Source: Microbacterium ureisolvens (lineage in GTDB: Bacteria; Actinomycetota; Actinomycetes; Actinomycetales; Microbacteriaceae). From it: 64,000 bases of DNA. Where the stretch lies: NCBI RefSeq assembly GCF_019511645.1, contig NZ_JAEUAX010000001.1, positions 1 to 64,000 of the forward strand, given 5' to 3'. Shown here piece after piece: positions 1 to 8,333 of this stretch; position 1 is the stretch's first letter, and each line of letters opens with the position of its first letter. Position numbers and translations under genes: made by a program. The notes beneath the pieces were generated by a model. The model ran no database searches and was not told where the DNA came from. It was given only the letters and a program-made list of their open reading frames with translations.

Positions 1-77
1 CGAACCCGGAAGCTAAGCCTCTCAGCGCCGATGGTACTGCAGGGGGGACCCTGTGGGAGAGTAGGACACCGCCGGAC
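1..77 (+). rRNA. rrf: 5S ribosomal RNA, 3' part
   Basis: The window opens inside a 5S rRNA. The conserved stretch CGAACCCGGAAG, followed by the loop E/helix IV region and the closing GTGGGAGAGTAGGACACCGCC, is typical of actinobacterial 5S. The 5' part (about 40 bases) and the rest of the rRNA operon lie outside the window. The 3' end is placed by the closing GCCGGAC and is accurate to a few bases. A strong terminator hairpin follows directly, so this is the end of an rRNA operon. Confidence 0.95.
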
Positions 78-86
78 ACCCCTTCA

Positions 87-123
87 CGAAATGGCCACCC
101 AACGCAGGGTGGCCATTTCGCGT
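87..123 (+). terminator. rRNA operon terminator
   Basis: A perfect 14-bp inverted repeat (CGAAATGGCCACCC and its complement, loop AACGCA) starts ten bases after the 5S rRNA. It should end transcription of the rRNA operon before dapE. Confidence 0.85.
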
Positions 124-151
124 TAACGGCGCTATTCCACCTCGGTAGACT
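123..151 (+). promoter_or_regulatory. dapE promoter (-35 TTAACG, -10 TAGACT)
   Basis: TTAACG at 123-128 and TAGACT at 146-151 are 17 bases apart. The -10 is followed by exactly six bases (CGAGGG) and then the dapE ATG, so the transcript would start at the A of the start codon and be leaderless. This is inferred from spacing only. Confidence 0.6.
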
Positions 152-157
152 CGAGGG

Positions 158-1234
158 ATGCCGGCGCTCGATCTGACACTTCCTTCTGCCGAACTGACCC
201 GCATCATCTGCGACATTCCGAGCGTCTCCGGCGACGAGAAGACTCTCGCCGACGCGATCTTCGCCGAGTTCTCCGCGCTCGACCACCTCGAGGTCTACCG
301 CGACGGCGATACGATCGTCGCCCGCACCAACCTGGGCCGTGCCCAGCGCGTGGTGATCGCCGGCCACATCGACACCGTTCCCATCAACGGCAACGTGCCG
401 ACCAAGGACATCTCGATCGATGGGGCCGCCTATATCTGGGGGCGCGGCACCGTCGACATGAAGGCGGGCGTCGCCGTTCAGCTCAAGCTCGCCGCCGAGC
501 TCGTCGACCCTCGCGTCGACATCACGTGGATGTGGTACGACCACGAGGAGGTAGACGCCGACCTCAACGGTCTCACGCGCCTGGCGCGCAGTCGCCCCGA
601 CCTGTTCGCCGGCGATTTCGCGATCCTGGGGGAGCCGTCGAACGGCGAGGTCGAGGGTGGCTGCAATGGCAACCTGCGCGCCATCGTCCGCACCCACGGT
701 GTGCGCGCGCACAGTGCCCGGGCGTGGATCGGCGAGAACGCGATCCACAAGGCCGCGCCGATCCTCGAGCGTCTCGCCGCGTATGTCCCGCGGGATGTCG
801 CGGTGGAGGGCCTCGTCTACCGGGAGGGCCTCAACGCGGTCCGCATCAACGGCGGTGTGGCCGGCAACGTCATCCCGGACCTCTGCGAGGTGGAGGTCAA
901 CTACCGCTTCGCCCCGAGCCGCGACGTCGCGGAGGCGCAGCGCCATGTCCGCGAGGTGTTCGCGGGCTTCGAGGTGGACGTCGTCGATGCCGCTGCCGGC
1001 GCCCGGCCGGGACTGGACGCCCCCCTCGCCCAGGAGTTCCTCGCGGCGGTCGGCGCCGAGCCCCGGCCGAAGTACGGGTGGACGGACGTCGCCCGCTTCA
1101 GCGCGCTGGGGGTGCCCGCGGTGAACTACGGCCCCGGCGACCCCCACCTTGCCCATCACGACGAGGAGCGTGTGCCGGTCTCCCAGATCGAGGCCGTCGA
1201 GCAGGGCCTGCGCGCGTGGCTGGCGAGCAGCTGA
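158..1234 (+). CDS. dapE: Succinyl-diaminopimelate desuccinylase
   Basis: M20-family zinc peptidase of 358 residues. It removes succinate from N-succinyl-LL-2,6-diaminopimelate in lysine and peptidoglycan biosynthesis, in the cytoplasm. Metal-site motifs are in order: AGHIDTVP (His and Asp), GRGTVDMKAG (bridging Asp), the DHEE pair with the catalytic Glu, GEPSNGEVEGGCNGN, and a late HLAHHDEE that supplies the last His. The dimerisation domain lies between roughly residues 175 and 290. The length and the lack of an N-terminal extension match actinobacterial DapE. The ATG was chosen because it sits six bases after a -10 element. GAGGG directly abuts the ATG and is too close to work as a ribosome binding site. 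A general M20 deacylase is the only real alternative. Confidence 0.92.
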   Translation: MPALDLTLPSAELTRIICDIPSVSGDEKTLADAIFAEFSALDHLEVYRDGDTIVARTNLGRAQRVVIAGHIDTVPINGNVPTKDISIDGAAYIWGRGTVDMKAGVAVQLKLAAELVDPRVDITWMWYDHEEVDADLNGLTRLARSRPDLFAGDFAILGEPSNGEVEGGCNGNLRAIVRTHGVRAHSARAWIGENAIHKAAPILERLAAYVPRDVAVEGLVYREGLNAVRINGGVAGNVIPDLCEVEVNYRFAPSRDVAEAQRHVREVFAGFEVDVVDAAAGARPGLDAPLAQEFLAAVGAEPRPKYGWTDVARFSALGVPAVNYGPGDPHLAHHDEERVPVSQIEAVEQGLRAWLASS

Positions 1235-1245
1235 CCTCATCACCG

Positions 1246-2439
1246 GTGGTGCGTGCGTCCGCCGCGCGGACCGCTGTGCGAGTGGCGGCGATCTACGTCA
1301 CCGCGAGGATCGTGACCACCCTGTTCCTCTTCGCGGCGACCGAGCTCTCGAGCTTCACGTCGCGGATGGGCGCGGATGCCCGCCTCGGCGACACCGTCGT
1401 CGCGTGGGACGGCACGTGGTATTGGCTGGTCGCGGTATCCGGCTACCCCACCCGACTGCCGCTCACCGACTCCGGGCAGGTCGCCGAGAACGCGTGGGCG
1501 TTCCTCCCGATCTATCCGTGGCTCGCGGAGGCGGTCTCCGCGCCGTTCGGTCTCTGGCAGACCGGCGCCCTCATCGTCTCGCTCGTCGCCGGGTACGCGG
1601 CATCCGTCGCCCTGTACTACCTTCTGCGGATGCGGCTGGACGAGTCGGCGACGCTCTGGGCTGTCGTGTTCTTCGCCAACGGCCCCCTCGCCGCGCTCTT
1701 CCACGTCGGCTATGCCGAGGCGCTCAACCTGTTCTGGCTGTTCTGCGCTCTGCTGGCGGTCGCGCGCCGGCGGTATGCATGGCTGTACGTGCTGATTCCG
1801 CTGATGGCCTTCACGCGCCCGGGGGTACTGGCGTTCGCGCTGTTCCTGGCGCTCTTCGGAATCTGGCGATGGTTCCGGCGGGCGCGCGAGCCCCTGCGTG
1901 GTCCGGAGATCGCGCACATCGTCGCCGCGGGTCTCCTCGCCGCGATCGCGGGTTTCGCCTGGCAGTTCATCGCGGGATGGGTCACGGGAGTTCCGGACGC
2001 GTATCTCGCGACCGAGCTGGCGTGGCGGCGCAACTGGGTCCTCGGGGACGCGACGTTCACGCCGCTCGAGCCTTTCCTCGCGGGGGTGTCGTACTGGTTC
2101 GAGACGATGTGGCACCTGCCGCTCGCACTCGGCTACGCGCTCGTGGGCGGGGGGCTGGTGCTCATCGCGGTCGCCCTGATCGCCCTGCCGCAGGTGCGCC
2201 GGCTCGGCATCGAGATCCGCCTGTGGAGCGCGAGCTACCTCGTCTATCTGCTTCTGGTGTTCTTCCCGCAGTCGAGCATCTTCCGGCTGCTCGTGCCGCT
2301 GTCGCCCCTGTGGGGCGCGTTCGCTGTTCCGCGCTCGCGCGCGTGGCGACTCGGCGTGCTCGTCGCATGCCTCGTCGGTCAATGGTGGTGGATCTACAAC
2401 ATGTACGCCCTGGGCAGCACGAATTGGCAGGTCCCATGA
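1246..2439 (+). CDS. PIG-V-like membrane mannosyltransferase
   Basis: A polytopic membrane protein of 397 residues with about ten hydrophobic segments. The first extracytoplasmic loop carries WDGTWYW, which resembles the WD-x-x-(W/H)-(Y/F) signature of the PIG-V/GT-C mannosyltransferases; these use polyprenyl-phosphate mannose. Later segments end with the aromatic-rich CLVGQWWWIYNMY. In actinobacteria such proteins decorate lipids or secreted proteins with mannose, but the acceptor cannot be told from sequence. The reading frame is open far upstream through dapE. The first sensible starts are tandem GTG codons at 1246 and 1249, twelve bases after the dapE stop, without a good Shine-Dalgarno. 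Translation is probably coupled to dapE. Confidence 0.75.
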   Translation: MVRASAARTAVRVAAIYVTARIVTTLFLFAATELSSFTSRMGADARLGDTVVAWDGTWYWLVAVSGYPTRLPLTDSGQVAENAWAFLPIYPWLAEAVSAPFGLWQTGALIVSLVAGYAASVALYYLLRMRLDESATLWAVVFFANGPLAALFHVGYAEALNLFWLFCALLAVARRRYAWLYVLIPLMAFTRPGVLAFALFLALFGIWRWFRRAREPLRGPEIAHIVAAGLLAAIAGFAWQFIAGWVTGVPDAYLATELAWRRNWVLGDATFTPLEPFLAGVSYWFETMWHLPLALGYALVGGGLVLIAVALIALPQVRRLGIEIRLWSASYLVYLLLVFFPQSSIFRLLVPLSPLWGAFAVPRSRAWRLGVLVACLVGQWWWIYNMYALGSTNWQVP

Positions 2440-2534
2440 CGCCGGATTTCGGATGCCGCTTTCCCCAGGCGTGCCCGGGGCGTCGGCCCTCACGATAAAC
2501 TTGATGTGCAGACCATCGATGAAAAGGAGCCGCA

Positions 2535-2708
2535 ATGGCAGCCATGAAGCCGAGAACCGGAGACGGGCCGATGGAGGCCGTGAAGGAGGGTCGACTCATC
2601 ATCGTGCGCGTGCCGCTCGAGGGGGGCGGTCGCCTCGTCGTCTCGGTGAACGACGCTGAGGCCAAGGAGCTCTACGACGTCCTGGGGGGCGTCGTCAACG
2701 CCGCGTAA
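2535..2708 (+). CDS. DUF3117 small conserved protein
   Basis: A 57-residue protein beginning MAAMKPRTGDGPMEAVKEG. This is an almost invariant actinobacterial family (DUF3117; Rv1211 in M. tuberculosis) that has no known function. The core pattern is a short beta-rich stretch (RLIIVRVPLEGGGRLVVSV) followed by a small helix. It is preceded by AAAAGGAGC at 2522-2530, a good ribosome binding site five bases before the ATG. An in-frame ATG at 2544 is possible but badly spaced. A terminator follows 12 bases after the stop, so this is probably a single-gene transcript. Confidence 0.9.
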   Translation: MAAMKPRTGDGPMEAVKEGRLIIVRVPLEGGGRLVVSVNDAEAKELYDVLGGVVNAA

Positions 2709-2720
2709 TCGCTCGTTGCG

Positions 2721-2759
2721 CGAACGGCCGGTCCGATCGGACCGGCCGTTCGCGTTTTC
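2721..2759 (+). terminator. Intrinsic terminator
   Basis: A perfect 14-bp stem (CGAACGGCCGGTCC, loop GATC) is followed by CGTTTTCT. It ends the DUF3117 transcript and separates it from the convergent O-methyltransferase gene. Confidence 0.9.
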
Positions 2760-2770
2760 TCGTTCACGCC

Positions 2771-3406
2771 TCAGGACGTGGCGACGGTGGTGAGCTGCAG
2801 CAGTCCCTCGCCCGTGATCGACAGCGCGCCGATCACCGCGGGGGAGGCCTGCGTCTCCTGGATGAGCGAGCGATATGCGGTCGTGACCGGGTCGCGGCGC
2901 ACCGGATCGGCGACCGCGCCGCCGGAGAGCACGCGGGGGACCAGCACCGTCCCGCCGGCGCGCACGAGGCGCAGGCCGTGCTCGACATACTCGATGACAC
3001 CCTCGGGGTCGGCGTCGACGAGCACGATGTCGTATGACGCCTCGTTCATCCGCGGCAGCACCTCCGAGGCGCGGCCGGTGATGAAACGGGCGCGGGCCGG
3101 AGGGATCCGGGCTTCGGCGAAGCCCTGACGGGCGGCGCCGAGGTGCTCGGGCTCCTTGTCGATGGTGGTGAGTGTCGCGCGAGGGGAGCCCTGCAGCAGC
3201 CACAGACCCGAGACCCCGGCCCCGGTGCCGATCTCGACGATGTTGAGCGCCTGGGACACGGCGGCGATGACAGCGCACTGAGCGCCGATCGCGGGGCTGA
3301 TCGGCGCGGCGCCGAGCTCGAGCGCGTGCGCGCGGGCACGCGCGATGTGCTCCGGCTCGTTCGTCGCCTCGTCGACGAACCGCTGGTTCGCGTTCTGCTC
3401 TCCCAT
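2771..3406 (-). CDS. Class I SAM-dependent O-methyltransferase
   Basis: 211 residues of the O-methyltransferase family 3 (caffeoyl-CoA OMT-like), as in Rv1220c. The SAM-binding motif I is VEIGTGAGVSGLWLL near residues 57-71. The acidic residue of motif II follows in TTIDKEPEHL, and the metal/substrate-site VDADPEG sits near residue 130. The substrate is unknown; bacterial members methylate small catechols or other hydroxylated metabolites. GGAGGATTCCG precedes the ATG. The gene lies back to back with tatB, an arrangement also seen in mycobacteria. Confidence 0.85.
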   Translation of the reverse strand: MGEQNANQRFVDEATNEPEHIARARAHALELGAAPISPAIGAQCAVIAAVSQALNIVEIGTGAGVSGLWLLQGSPRATLTTIDKEPEHLGAARQGFAEARIPPARARFITGRASEVLPRMNEASYDIVLVDADPEGVIEYVEHGLRLVRAGGTVLVPRVLSGGAVADPVRRDPVTTAYRSLIQETQASPAVIGALSITGEGLLQLTTVATS

Positions 3407-3466
3407 CGGAATCCTCCGCCCGCCAGCGTACGCGGCCGCGCGGCGCTGGCCGCCCAGGCACGGCGG

Positions 3467-3472
3467 TAATCT
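3467..3472 (+). promoter_or_regulatory. -10 element of tatB
   Basis: TAATCT is followed by six bases (GAAGGC) and the tatB ATG. The spacing predicts a leaderless transcript. No clear -35 was found. Confidence 0.5.
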
Positions 3473-3478
3473 GAAGGC

Positions 3479-3859
3479 ATGATCTTCGGCCTCACGATCG
3501 AGAAGCTCCTGCTGATCGGACTCGTCGCGGCACTCATCCTCGGGCCCGAGCGGCTGCCCCGCTATGCGGAGGCGCTCGCGGGGCTGACAAAGCGGGCGCG
3601 GGCCTGGGTCACGACCGCGCGGACGCGCGTGCGGGAGGAGATGGGCGAGGATTTCGATGACGTCGACTGGCGCACGCTCGACCCGCGTCAGTACGATCCG
3701 CGGCGCATCATCCGCGAAGCGCTGCTCGACGATGCGCCGGTCGCCGGCATCGCGGCGACCCAGACGCAGGCCGCCCCCGTGACGCCGACGACACCGGTGC
3801 GCACGCCGTACCGCGTCCCGATCGACGGTCCGACGCCCTACGACAGCGAAGCCACGTGA
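3479..3859 (+). CDS. tatB: Sec-independent protein translocase subunit TatB
   Basis: 126 residues. Residues 1-22 form one membrane helix running into GPERLPRYAEAL, the TatA/B hinge and amphipathic helix that define the family. A charged helical region follows (residues 40-80), then a Thr/Pro-rich tail. TatB binds twin-arginine signal peptides together with TatC in the plasma membrane. TatB is preferred over TatA because of the long cytoplasmic tail, the Pro in GPERLP and the genomic position next to mrp and the O-methyltransferase, as in mycobacteria. tatA and tatC are not in the window. The gene is convergent with mrp, 12 bases apart. Confidence 0.88.
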   Translation: MIFGLTIEKLLLIGLVAALILGPERLPRYAEALAGLTKRARAWVTTARTRVREEMGEDFDDVDWRTLDPRQYDPRRIIREALLDDAPVAGIAATQTQAAPVTPTTPVRTPYRVPIDGPTPYDSEAT

Positions 3860-3871
3860 CCGGCAGAGCGC

Positions 3872-5023
3872 TCAGCGCGGGCGGAACGGCAGAGATCGGC
3901 CCGACAGCCCGCGAGGTGTCTGGGCCAGCGTCTCGGCGAGACCCGCGATGGCGCGGGCCGCGGGATCCTCGGGGTGCGCGATGACGGCCGGGGTGCCGGC
4001 ATCCGCGTCCGTCCGCAGCATCGGGCTGAGCGGCACCGAAGCGAGCAGGGGAACCTCGGCGTCGGGCAGCGACAGCGACGCCGCGACCGCGGCGCCGCCG
4101 CCGGTTCCGAACACGTCGATCGTCGTTCCGTCGGGCAGCGTCATCGCGGCCATGTTCTCGACCACGCCGATCACCCGCTGCCCGGTCTGACGCGCGACGA
4201 CGCCGCTGCGCACGGCGACGTCGGCGGCGGCAGCCTGGGGGGTCGTCACGACGAGCACCTCCGCGTTGGGCAGCAGCTGCCCGACCGAGATCGCGACGTC
4301 GCCCGTGCCGGGCGGCATATCGAGCAGAAGCACGTCGAGATCGCCGAAGTACACGTCCGTGAGGAACTGCTGCACCGTGCGGTGCAGCATCGGCCCGCGC
4401 CATGCGACGGCGCCGACCGGCGCGTCGCCCTCGGCGCGGCGCAGGAACATGCCGATCGAGATCACCTTCACGCCGTGTGCGACCGGTGGCAGCATGAGCT
4501 CGTCGACGCGCGTGGGCTGCGGCACGGTGCCGTCGGCCGCGACGAGACCCAACTGGCCGGGGATCGAGAACCCGTGCACGTCGGCATCGACAAGCCCGAC
4601 GGCGAGCCCGCGCGCGGCCAGGGCGACGGCGAGGTTCGCGGTGACCGTGGACTTGCCGACGCCGCCCTTGCCGCTTGTGACGGCGATGACGCGCGTGAGC
4701 GTCCCCGGGCCGAAGGGCATCTCGCGTGCGCGTCCGCCGCGGAGCCGCTCGGTGAGCGCGTGCCGCTCGGCCGGGGTCATGACGCCCACCTCGAGTGCCA
4801 CATCCGTGATCCCCGGCACGGATGCTGCGGCCGCGCGCACGTCGGACGCGATCCGGTCCGCTGCCGGGCAGCCCACGATGGTCAGGGCGATCGCGACGCG
4901 CGCGAGGTCGCCGTCCACCGAGATCTCGCGGACCATGTCGAGCTCGCCGATCGGGCGTCGCAGCTCAGGGTCGGAGACAGCGCCGACGGCGGCGCGGACG
5001 GCGTCCGCGGAGGCGGGACTCAT
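3872..5023 (-). CDS. mrp: Mrp/ApbC-family iron-sulfur carrier ATPase
   Basis: 383 residues. An N-terminal MIP18/DUF59 domain (about residues 1-85) is followed by a deviant-Walker P-loop ATPase, GKGGVGKST, with Lys124. Switch and Walker B segments follow as VDADVHGFSIPGQLG and LLLDMPPGTGD. Mrp/ApbC proteins bind and hand over Fe-S clusters to apoproteins in the cytoplasm. It is the last gene of a three-gene operon. Its ATG overlaps the stop of the DUF1003 gene by 4 bp (5020-5023), which fixes the start. The reading frame stays open upstream, but that part is the antisense of the DUF1003 gene in another frame. Confidence 0.9.
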   Translation of the reverse strand: MSPASADAVRAAVGAVSDPELRRPIGELDMVREISVDGDLARVAIALTIVGCPAADRIASDVRAAAASVPGITDVALEVGVMTPAERHALTERLRGGRAREMPFGPGTLTRVIAVTSGKGGVGKSTVTANLAVALAARGLAVGLVDADVHGFSIPGQLGLVAADGTVPQPTRVDELMLPPVAHGVKVISIGMFLRRAEGDAPVGAVAWRGPMLHRTVQQFLTDVYFGDLDVLLLDMPPGTGDVAISVGQLLPNAEVLVVTTPQAAAADVAVRSGVVARQTGQRVIGVVENMAAMTLPDGTTIDVFGTGGGAAVAASLSLPDAEVPLLASVPLSPMLRTDADAGTPAVIAHPEDPAARAIAGLAETLAQTPRGLSGRSLPFRPR

Positions 5024-5547
5024 CGGGGGGCGCCGTCTTCGACCTCGGGCGTGCTCTCGAGCTTGTCGAGGAGGGCTCGCAGCTCGGTGCGCAGCGTGTC
5101 GCGCGTGAGGACCTGATCGGCGAAATCGTTGACGGCCATGCGGAGTGCGACGACTTCGCGGGCGAGGTACTCGGTGTCGGCGAGGTTGCGCTCGGCGCGC
5201 TGCCGGTCCTGCTCGATCTGCACGCGGTCGCGGTCGTCCTGGCGGTTCTGCGCGAGCAGGATCAGGGGCGCGGCATACGACGCCTGCAGCGACAGGATGA
5301 GGGTGAGCAGGGTGAAGTTCGTCGCCGCCGGGTCGAACTGCAGCTGCGGCGGCATGAAGATGTTCCAGCACAGCCAGACGGCGACGAAGATCGTCATGCC
5401 GATGAGGAAGCCGGACGTGCCCATCGCACGCGCGAACGCCTCCGAGAAGCGGCCGAAGCGGTCGCTCGACTGCTGCGGGGTGCGCTGCAGCATGCCTCCG
5501 CGGCCACGGGGCGCGTCGAGCGACGGCCGGCGGGTGTTGCGTGCCAT
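5020..5547 (-). CDS. DUF1003 membrane protein
   Basis: 175 residues. Two transmembrane segments (about residues 47-66 and 80-100, with the conserved WLCWNIF and LQASYAAPLILLAQNRQ) are followed by a long charged helix rich in Arg, Glu and Asp. This is the DUF1003 architecture, whose biochemical role is unknown. GGAGGCGCTG precedes the ATG. The start codon shares one base with the stop of the upstream MgtE-N/CBS gene. The close coupling suggests the two proteins work together, perhaps in divalent-cation homeostasis, but that is only context. Confidence 0.85.
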   Translation of the reverse strand: MARNTRRPSLDAPRGRGGMLQRTPQQSSDRFGRFSEAFARAMGTSGFLIGMTIFVAVWLCWNIFMPPQLQFDPAATNFTLLTLILSLQASYAAPLILLAQNRQDDRDRVQIEQDRQRAERNLADTEYLAREVVALRMAVNDFADQVLTRDTLRTELRALLDKLESTPEVEDGAPR

Positions 5548-6842
5548 CAGCGCCTCCTCGGAATGCTTGCTGTCGTGGTGGGGACGGATGCCGGGCGTTC
5601 ATCCTCCTCGGCATCATGCGATCTCCAGTCCTCGGGGAGGAGATAGTCGAGCACGTCGTCGACGCTCACCGCGCCGACCAGCCGGTGGGCGGGATCCACG
5701 ACCGGAAGCGATACGAGGTTGTACGAGGCGAGCAGACGCGCCACTTCGGCGGCCGATGCAGTCGCCGGCACCGGGTCGAGCGTGTCGTCGATGATCGCTC
5801 CCAGGCGCTCATGCGGCGGGTAGCGCAGCATCCGCTGGAAGTGCACCGTCCCGAGCAGGCGGCCGGTGGGCGTCTCATACGGGGGAAGGGTGACGAAGAC
5901 CGCGGCGGCGAGCGCGGGGTGCAGCTCATGACGACGGATGAGAGCGAGGGCCTCGGCGATGGTCGCGTCGGCGGAGAGCACGATCGGCTCGCTGGTCATG
6001 AGGCCGCCCGCGGTGTCGGGGCCGTACTTCAGGAGGGCGCGGACGTCCTCCGCCTCCTCGGGCTCCATGAGCTCGAGGAGCTCCTCGCGCTGGTCCTCGG
6101 GCAGCTGTCCGAGGACGTCAGCCGCGTCGTCGGGCTCCATGGCGTCGAGGATGTCGGCGGCGCGCTCGTCGTCCAGCGCCTCGAGGATGTGGACCTGCTC
6201 CTCCTCGGGCATCTCCTCGAGCGCGTCCGCGAGCCGGTCGTCCGGAAGCTCCTCCACCACCTCGAGCAGTCGCTCCTCAGGGAGGTCGAGCAGCGTGTTG
6301 GCGAGGTCGGCGGGGCGCAGCTCGGAGTACGTCGCCACCAGCTGCTCGGCGGACTGCGCCTCGCCCGGCATCTGGCTCTCGCGCACCGCGTCCCAGGTGG
6401 CGAACGTCGTGGGACCCTTGGCGAACGGGGAGGCGCTCGTCTTCGGCTTGCGCAGGAACAGCTGTCCGACGTCCCATTCGCCGAGGCGGTTGCGCTCGAT
6501 GGCGACGTCCTCGATCACCGCTGTTCCGGAGCCGTCCGCGAAGAACACCTTGCGGCCGAGGAGTTCCGCCATGACGCGCACCTCGCCGCCGCGCTGCTGG
6601 AAGCGACGGACGTTGATGAGGCCGGTCGTGATGACCTGCCCCGTCGCGATTGAGGTGACGCGGCCGATCGACACGAAGACGTTGCGTCGGCCCGGGATCT
6701 CGACCACGAGCCCGATGACGCGAGGTGGATCGTCTTTGCGATAGATGACGACGACGTCGCGGACCTTGCCGAGACGGTCGCCGGCAGGGTCGAAGACCGA
6801 GCACCCGGAAAGGCGCGCGACGAAAACCCTCTGCGTGCTCAC
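5547..6842 (-). CDS. PRC-barrel/MgtE-N/CBS domain protein without a channel domain
   Basis: 431 residues. The N-terminus (residues 1-75) resembles a PRC-barrel. Residues about 170-290 are an MgtE N-terminal superhelical domain, with very acidic repeats such as ELPDDRLADALEEMPEEEQ. Residues about 290-410 hold a pair of CBS domains (GLMTSEPIVLSADATIAEAL; VSLPVVDPAHRLVGAVSVDD). In MgtE these cytosolic domains sense Mg2+ and gate the channel. Here the five-helix membrane domain is absent and the protein ends right after the CBS pair. It may be a soluble Mg2+ sensor acting on the adjacent DUF1003 membrane protein. The GTG start at 6842 is chosen from a -10 element seven bases upstream. Confidence 0.85.
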   Translation of the reverse strand: MSTQRVFVARLSGCSVFDPAGDRLGKVRDVVVIYRKDDPPRVIGLVVEIPGRRNVFVSIGRVTSIATGQVITTGLINVRRFQQRGGEVRVMAELLGRKVFFADGSGTAVIEDVAIERNRLGEWDVGQLFLRKPKTSASPFAKGPTTFATWDAVRESQMPGEAQSAEQLVATYSELRPADLANTLLDLPEERLLEVVEELPDDRLADALEEMPEEEQVHILEALDDERAADILDAMEPDDAADVLGQLPEDQREELLELMEPEEAEDVRALLKYGPDTAGGLMTSEPIVLSADATIAEALALIRRHELHPALAAAVFVTLPPYETPTGRLLGTVHFQRMLRYPPHERLGAIIDDTLDPVPATASAAEVARLLASYNLVSLPVVDPAHRLVGAVSVDDVLDYLLPEDWRSHDAEEDERPASVPTTTASIPRRR

Positions 6843-6849
6843 ACGTCCC

Positions 6850-6855
6850 AGCGTA
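6850..6855 (-). promoter_or_regulatory. -10 element of the MgtE-N/CBS operon
   Basis: Minus-strand TACGCT lies seven bases before the GTG start at 6842. This predicts a leaderless or nearly leaderless operon transcript. Confidence 0.5.
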
Positions 6856-6882
6856 GTCCGCGTGCCGTGGGAGGATGGGGAG

Positions 6883-7638
6883 ATGACCATGATGGGAGGG
6901 CGCTCTCCGCAGGGTTCCGACGCGGTCGGGCAGACCGTGGCGAGCTTCCCGACGTATGAGGCGGCGCAGAAGGCGGTGTCGTCCCTCATCGCGGCCGACA
7001 TCCCGGCGCGCGACATCGCGATCGTGGGACAGGGACTCCGCTCGATCGAGCGCATCACGGGCCGACTGGGATACGCGTCGGCCGCGCGCTCCGGCGCCGT
7101 GAACGGACTCCTCCTCGGCCTGCTCTTCTCGGCGATCCTGGTGATCGGCTCGCCCTCCGTGCCGATCCAGGCATTCGTCGGCGTCCTCTTCGTCGGCATC
7201 GCGATCGGCATGCTGCTGAGTATCGTGGCCTACTCGTTCGTGCGTCGCCGGCGCGACTACGCCTCGGTCATGCAGGTCGTCGCCGACCACTACGAGGTCA
7301 CCGTCACCGACAACAGCATCGGCCGCGCGCGTCAGGTGCTCGGTCCCCAGTCGGCGGTCACCCCTGCCACTCCTGTCGTGCCCGCCGGTGCGTCGACGCC
7401 CCCGCGGCCGGCGCAGCCCACCGAGCCGCCCAAGTACGGCGAGCGCGTCGCACCCGAGCCCGAGACCGAGCCCCAAACCGAGATCGAGCCCGACGGCGAA
7501 CCCCCTGCCGGCCCCGGCACTCCGGCGACGCCCGAGCAGCCCTCCGGTCCCGATCAGCCCGCCGACTCCGAGCCGACGCCCGGCGCCGGGCACAAGGTCA
7601 CCGACGCCGAGCGCGCGGACGGCAGCGAGCGCGCATGA
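6883..7638 (+). CDS. General stress protein 17M-like membrane protein with Pro/Glu-rich tail
   Basis: 251 residues. Residues about 15-70 (SFPTYEAAQKAVSSLIAAD, then IVGQGL) match the general-stress-protein 17M/YflT domain. Two hydrophobic segments follow around residues 70-120. From about residue 150 the protein is a Pro/Thr/Glu-rich low-complexity tail (PEPETEPQTEIEPDGEPPAG). No function is established. The ATG at 6883 follows GGGAGGATGGGG; in-frame ATGs at 6889 and 6892 cannot be excluded. The stop overlaps the next gene by 4 bp, so the two are co-translated. Confidence 0.75.
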   Translation: MTMMGGRSPQGSDAVGQTVASFPTYEAAQKAVSSLIAADIPARDIAIVGQGLRSIERITGRLGYASAARSGAVNGLLLGLLFSAILVIGSPSVPIQAFVGVLFVGIAIGMLLSIVAYSFVRRRRDYASVMQVVADHYEVTVTDNSIGRARQVLGPQSAVTPATPVVPAGASTPPRPAQPTEPPKYGERVAPEPETEPQTEIEPDGEPPAGPGTPATPEQPSGPDQPADSEPTPGAGHKVTDAERADGSERA

Positions 7639-8333
7639 GCGCAGACGGCGGCTCCTTCCGAATCGCCGTCGCGCTTCCGACCGGCACGGTCGAGGTATCG
7701 GCGGACCTCGTCATGCCGTCATCGGCATGGGCCTTCGCCGCAGTGGCCCACGGCGCGGGCGCGGGGTACCGGCATCCGTTCCTCACCGGCTTCGCGGACG
7801 CGCTCGCCGAGGAGGGCGTCGCCACGCTGCGCTTCAACTTCCCGTATGTCGAGGCGGGAAGGCGGATGCCCGGACCCGCCGCGCACGCGATCGCGACGTG
7901 GGCGGCGGTGCATGCCGAGCTCTCACAGCGCGCCGCTGGTGCTCCGGCGATCGCGATCGGGAAGTCGTACGGCGGGCGCATGGCGTCGATGGCCGCGGCG
8001 GAGGGCGTGATCGACCCGGCCGGCCTCGTGTACCTCGGCTACCCCCTGCATCCGCCGGGGAGACCCGACAAGGCACGTACCGCGCACCTGCCGGACGTGC
8101 CGCAGCGTCAGCTCTTCGTCGAAGGGACCACCGATCCCTTCATCGACCCGCACGATCAGCTCGAAGAAGCGGTGGCGTCATGCCGGGCCGCGGAGATCGC
8201 ATGGATCGACGGCGGCGGGCACTCGTTCGAAGTGAAGGGCCGCAAGCGCCCGGCGGCGGAGATCGCGGCCGACCTCGCACCGATGGTCGCGGGGTGGCTG
8301 CGCCGGATTCACTCGGAAGCGGGCCCGACGTAG
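7635..8333 (+). CDS. Alpha/beta hydrolase (KANL3/TEX30-like)
   Basis: 232 residues with an alpha/beta hydrolase fold. The nucleophile elbow is GKSYGGR (Ser near residue 112). The acidic member lies in EGTTDPFIDP and the His in GGGHSFEV. The early HGAGAGYRHPF segment is the oxyanion-hole region of the KANL3/TEX30 and dienelactone-hydrolase-like group. The substrate is unknown. The start overlaps the upstream stop by 4 bp (ATGA). Its last 25 bases overlap, tail to tail, the end of the minus-strand citrate-synthase-like gene, so the two stop regions share DNA. Confidence 0.8.
   Translation: MSADGGSFRIAVALPTGTVEVSADLVMPSSAWAFAAVAHGAGAGYRHPFLTGFADALAEEGVATLRFNFPYVEAGRRMPGPAAHAIATWAAVHAELSQRAAGAPAIAIGKSYGGRMASMAAAEGVIDPAGLVYLGYPLHPPGRPDKARTAHLPDVPQRQLFVEGTTDPFIDPHDQLEEAVASCRAAEIAWIDGGGHSFEVKGRKRPAAEIAADLAPMVAGWLRRIHSEAGPT

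Noticed and set aside
526..2439. Long plus-strand frame starting inside dapE
   Set aside because: Its first 240 residues are Arg/Pro/Gly-rich shadow of dapE; only the part from 1246 is protein-like, so it was trimmed.
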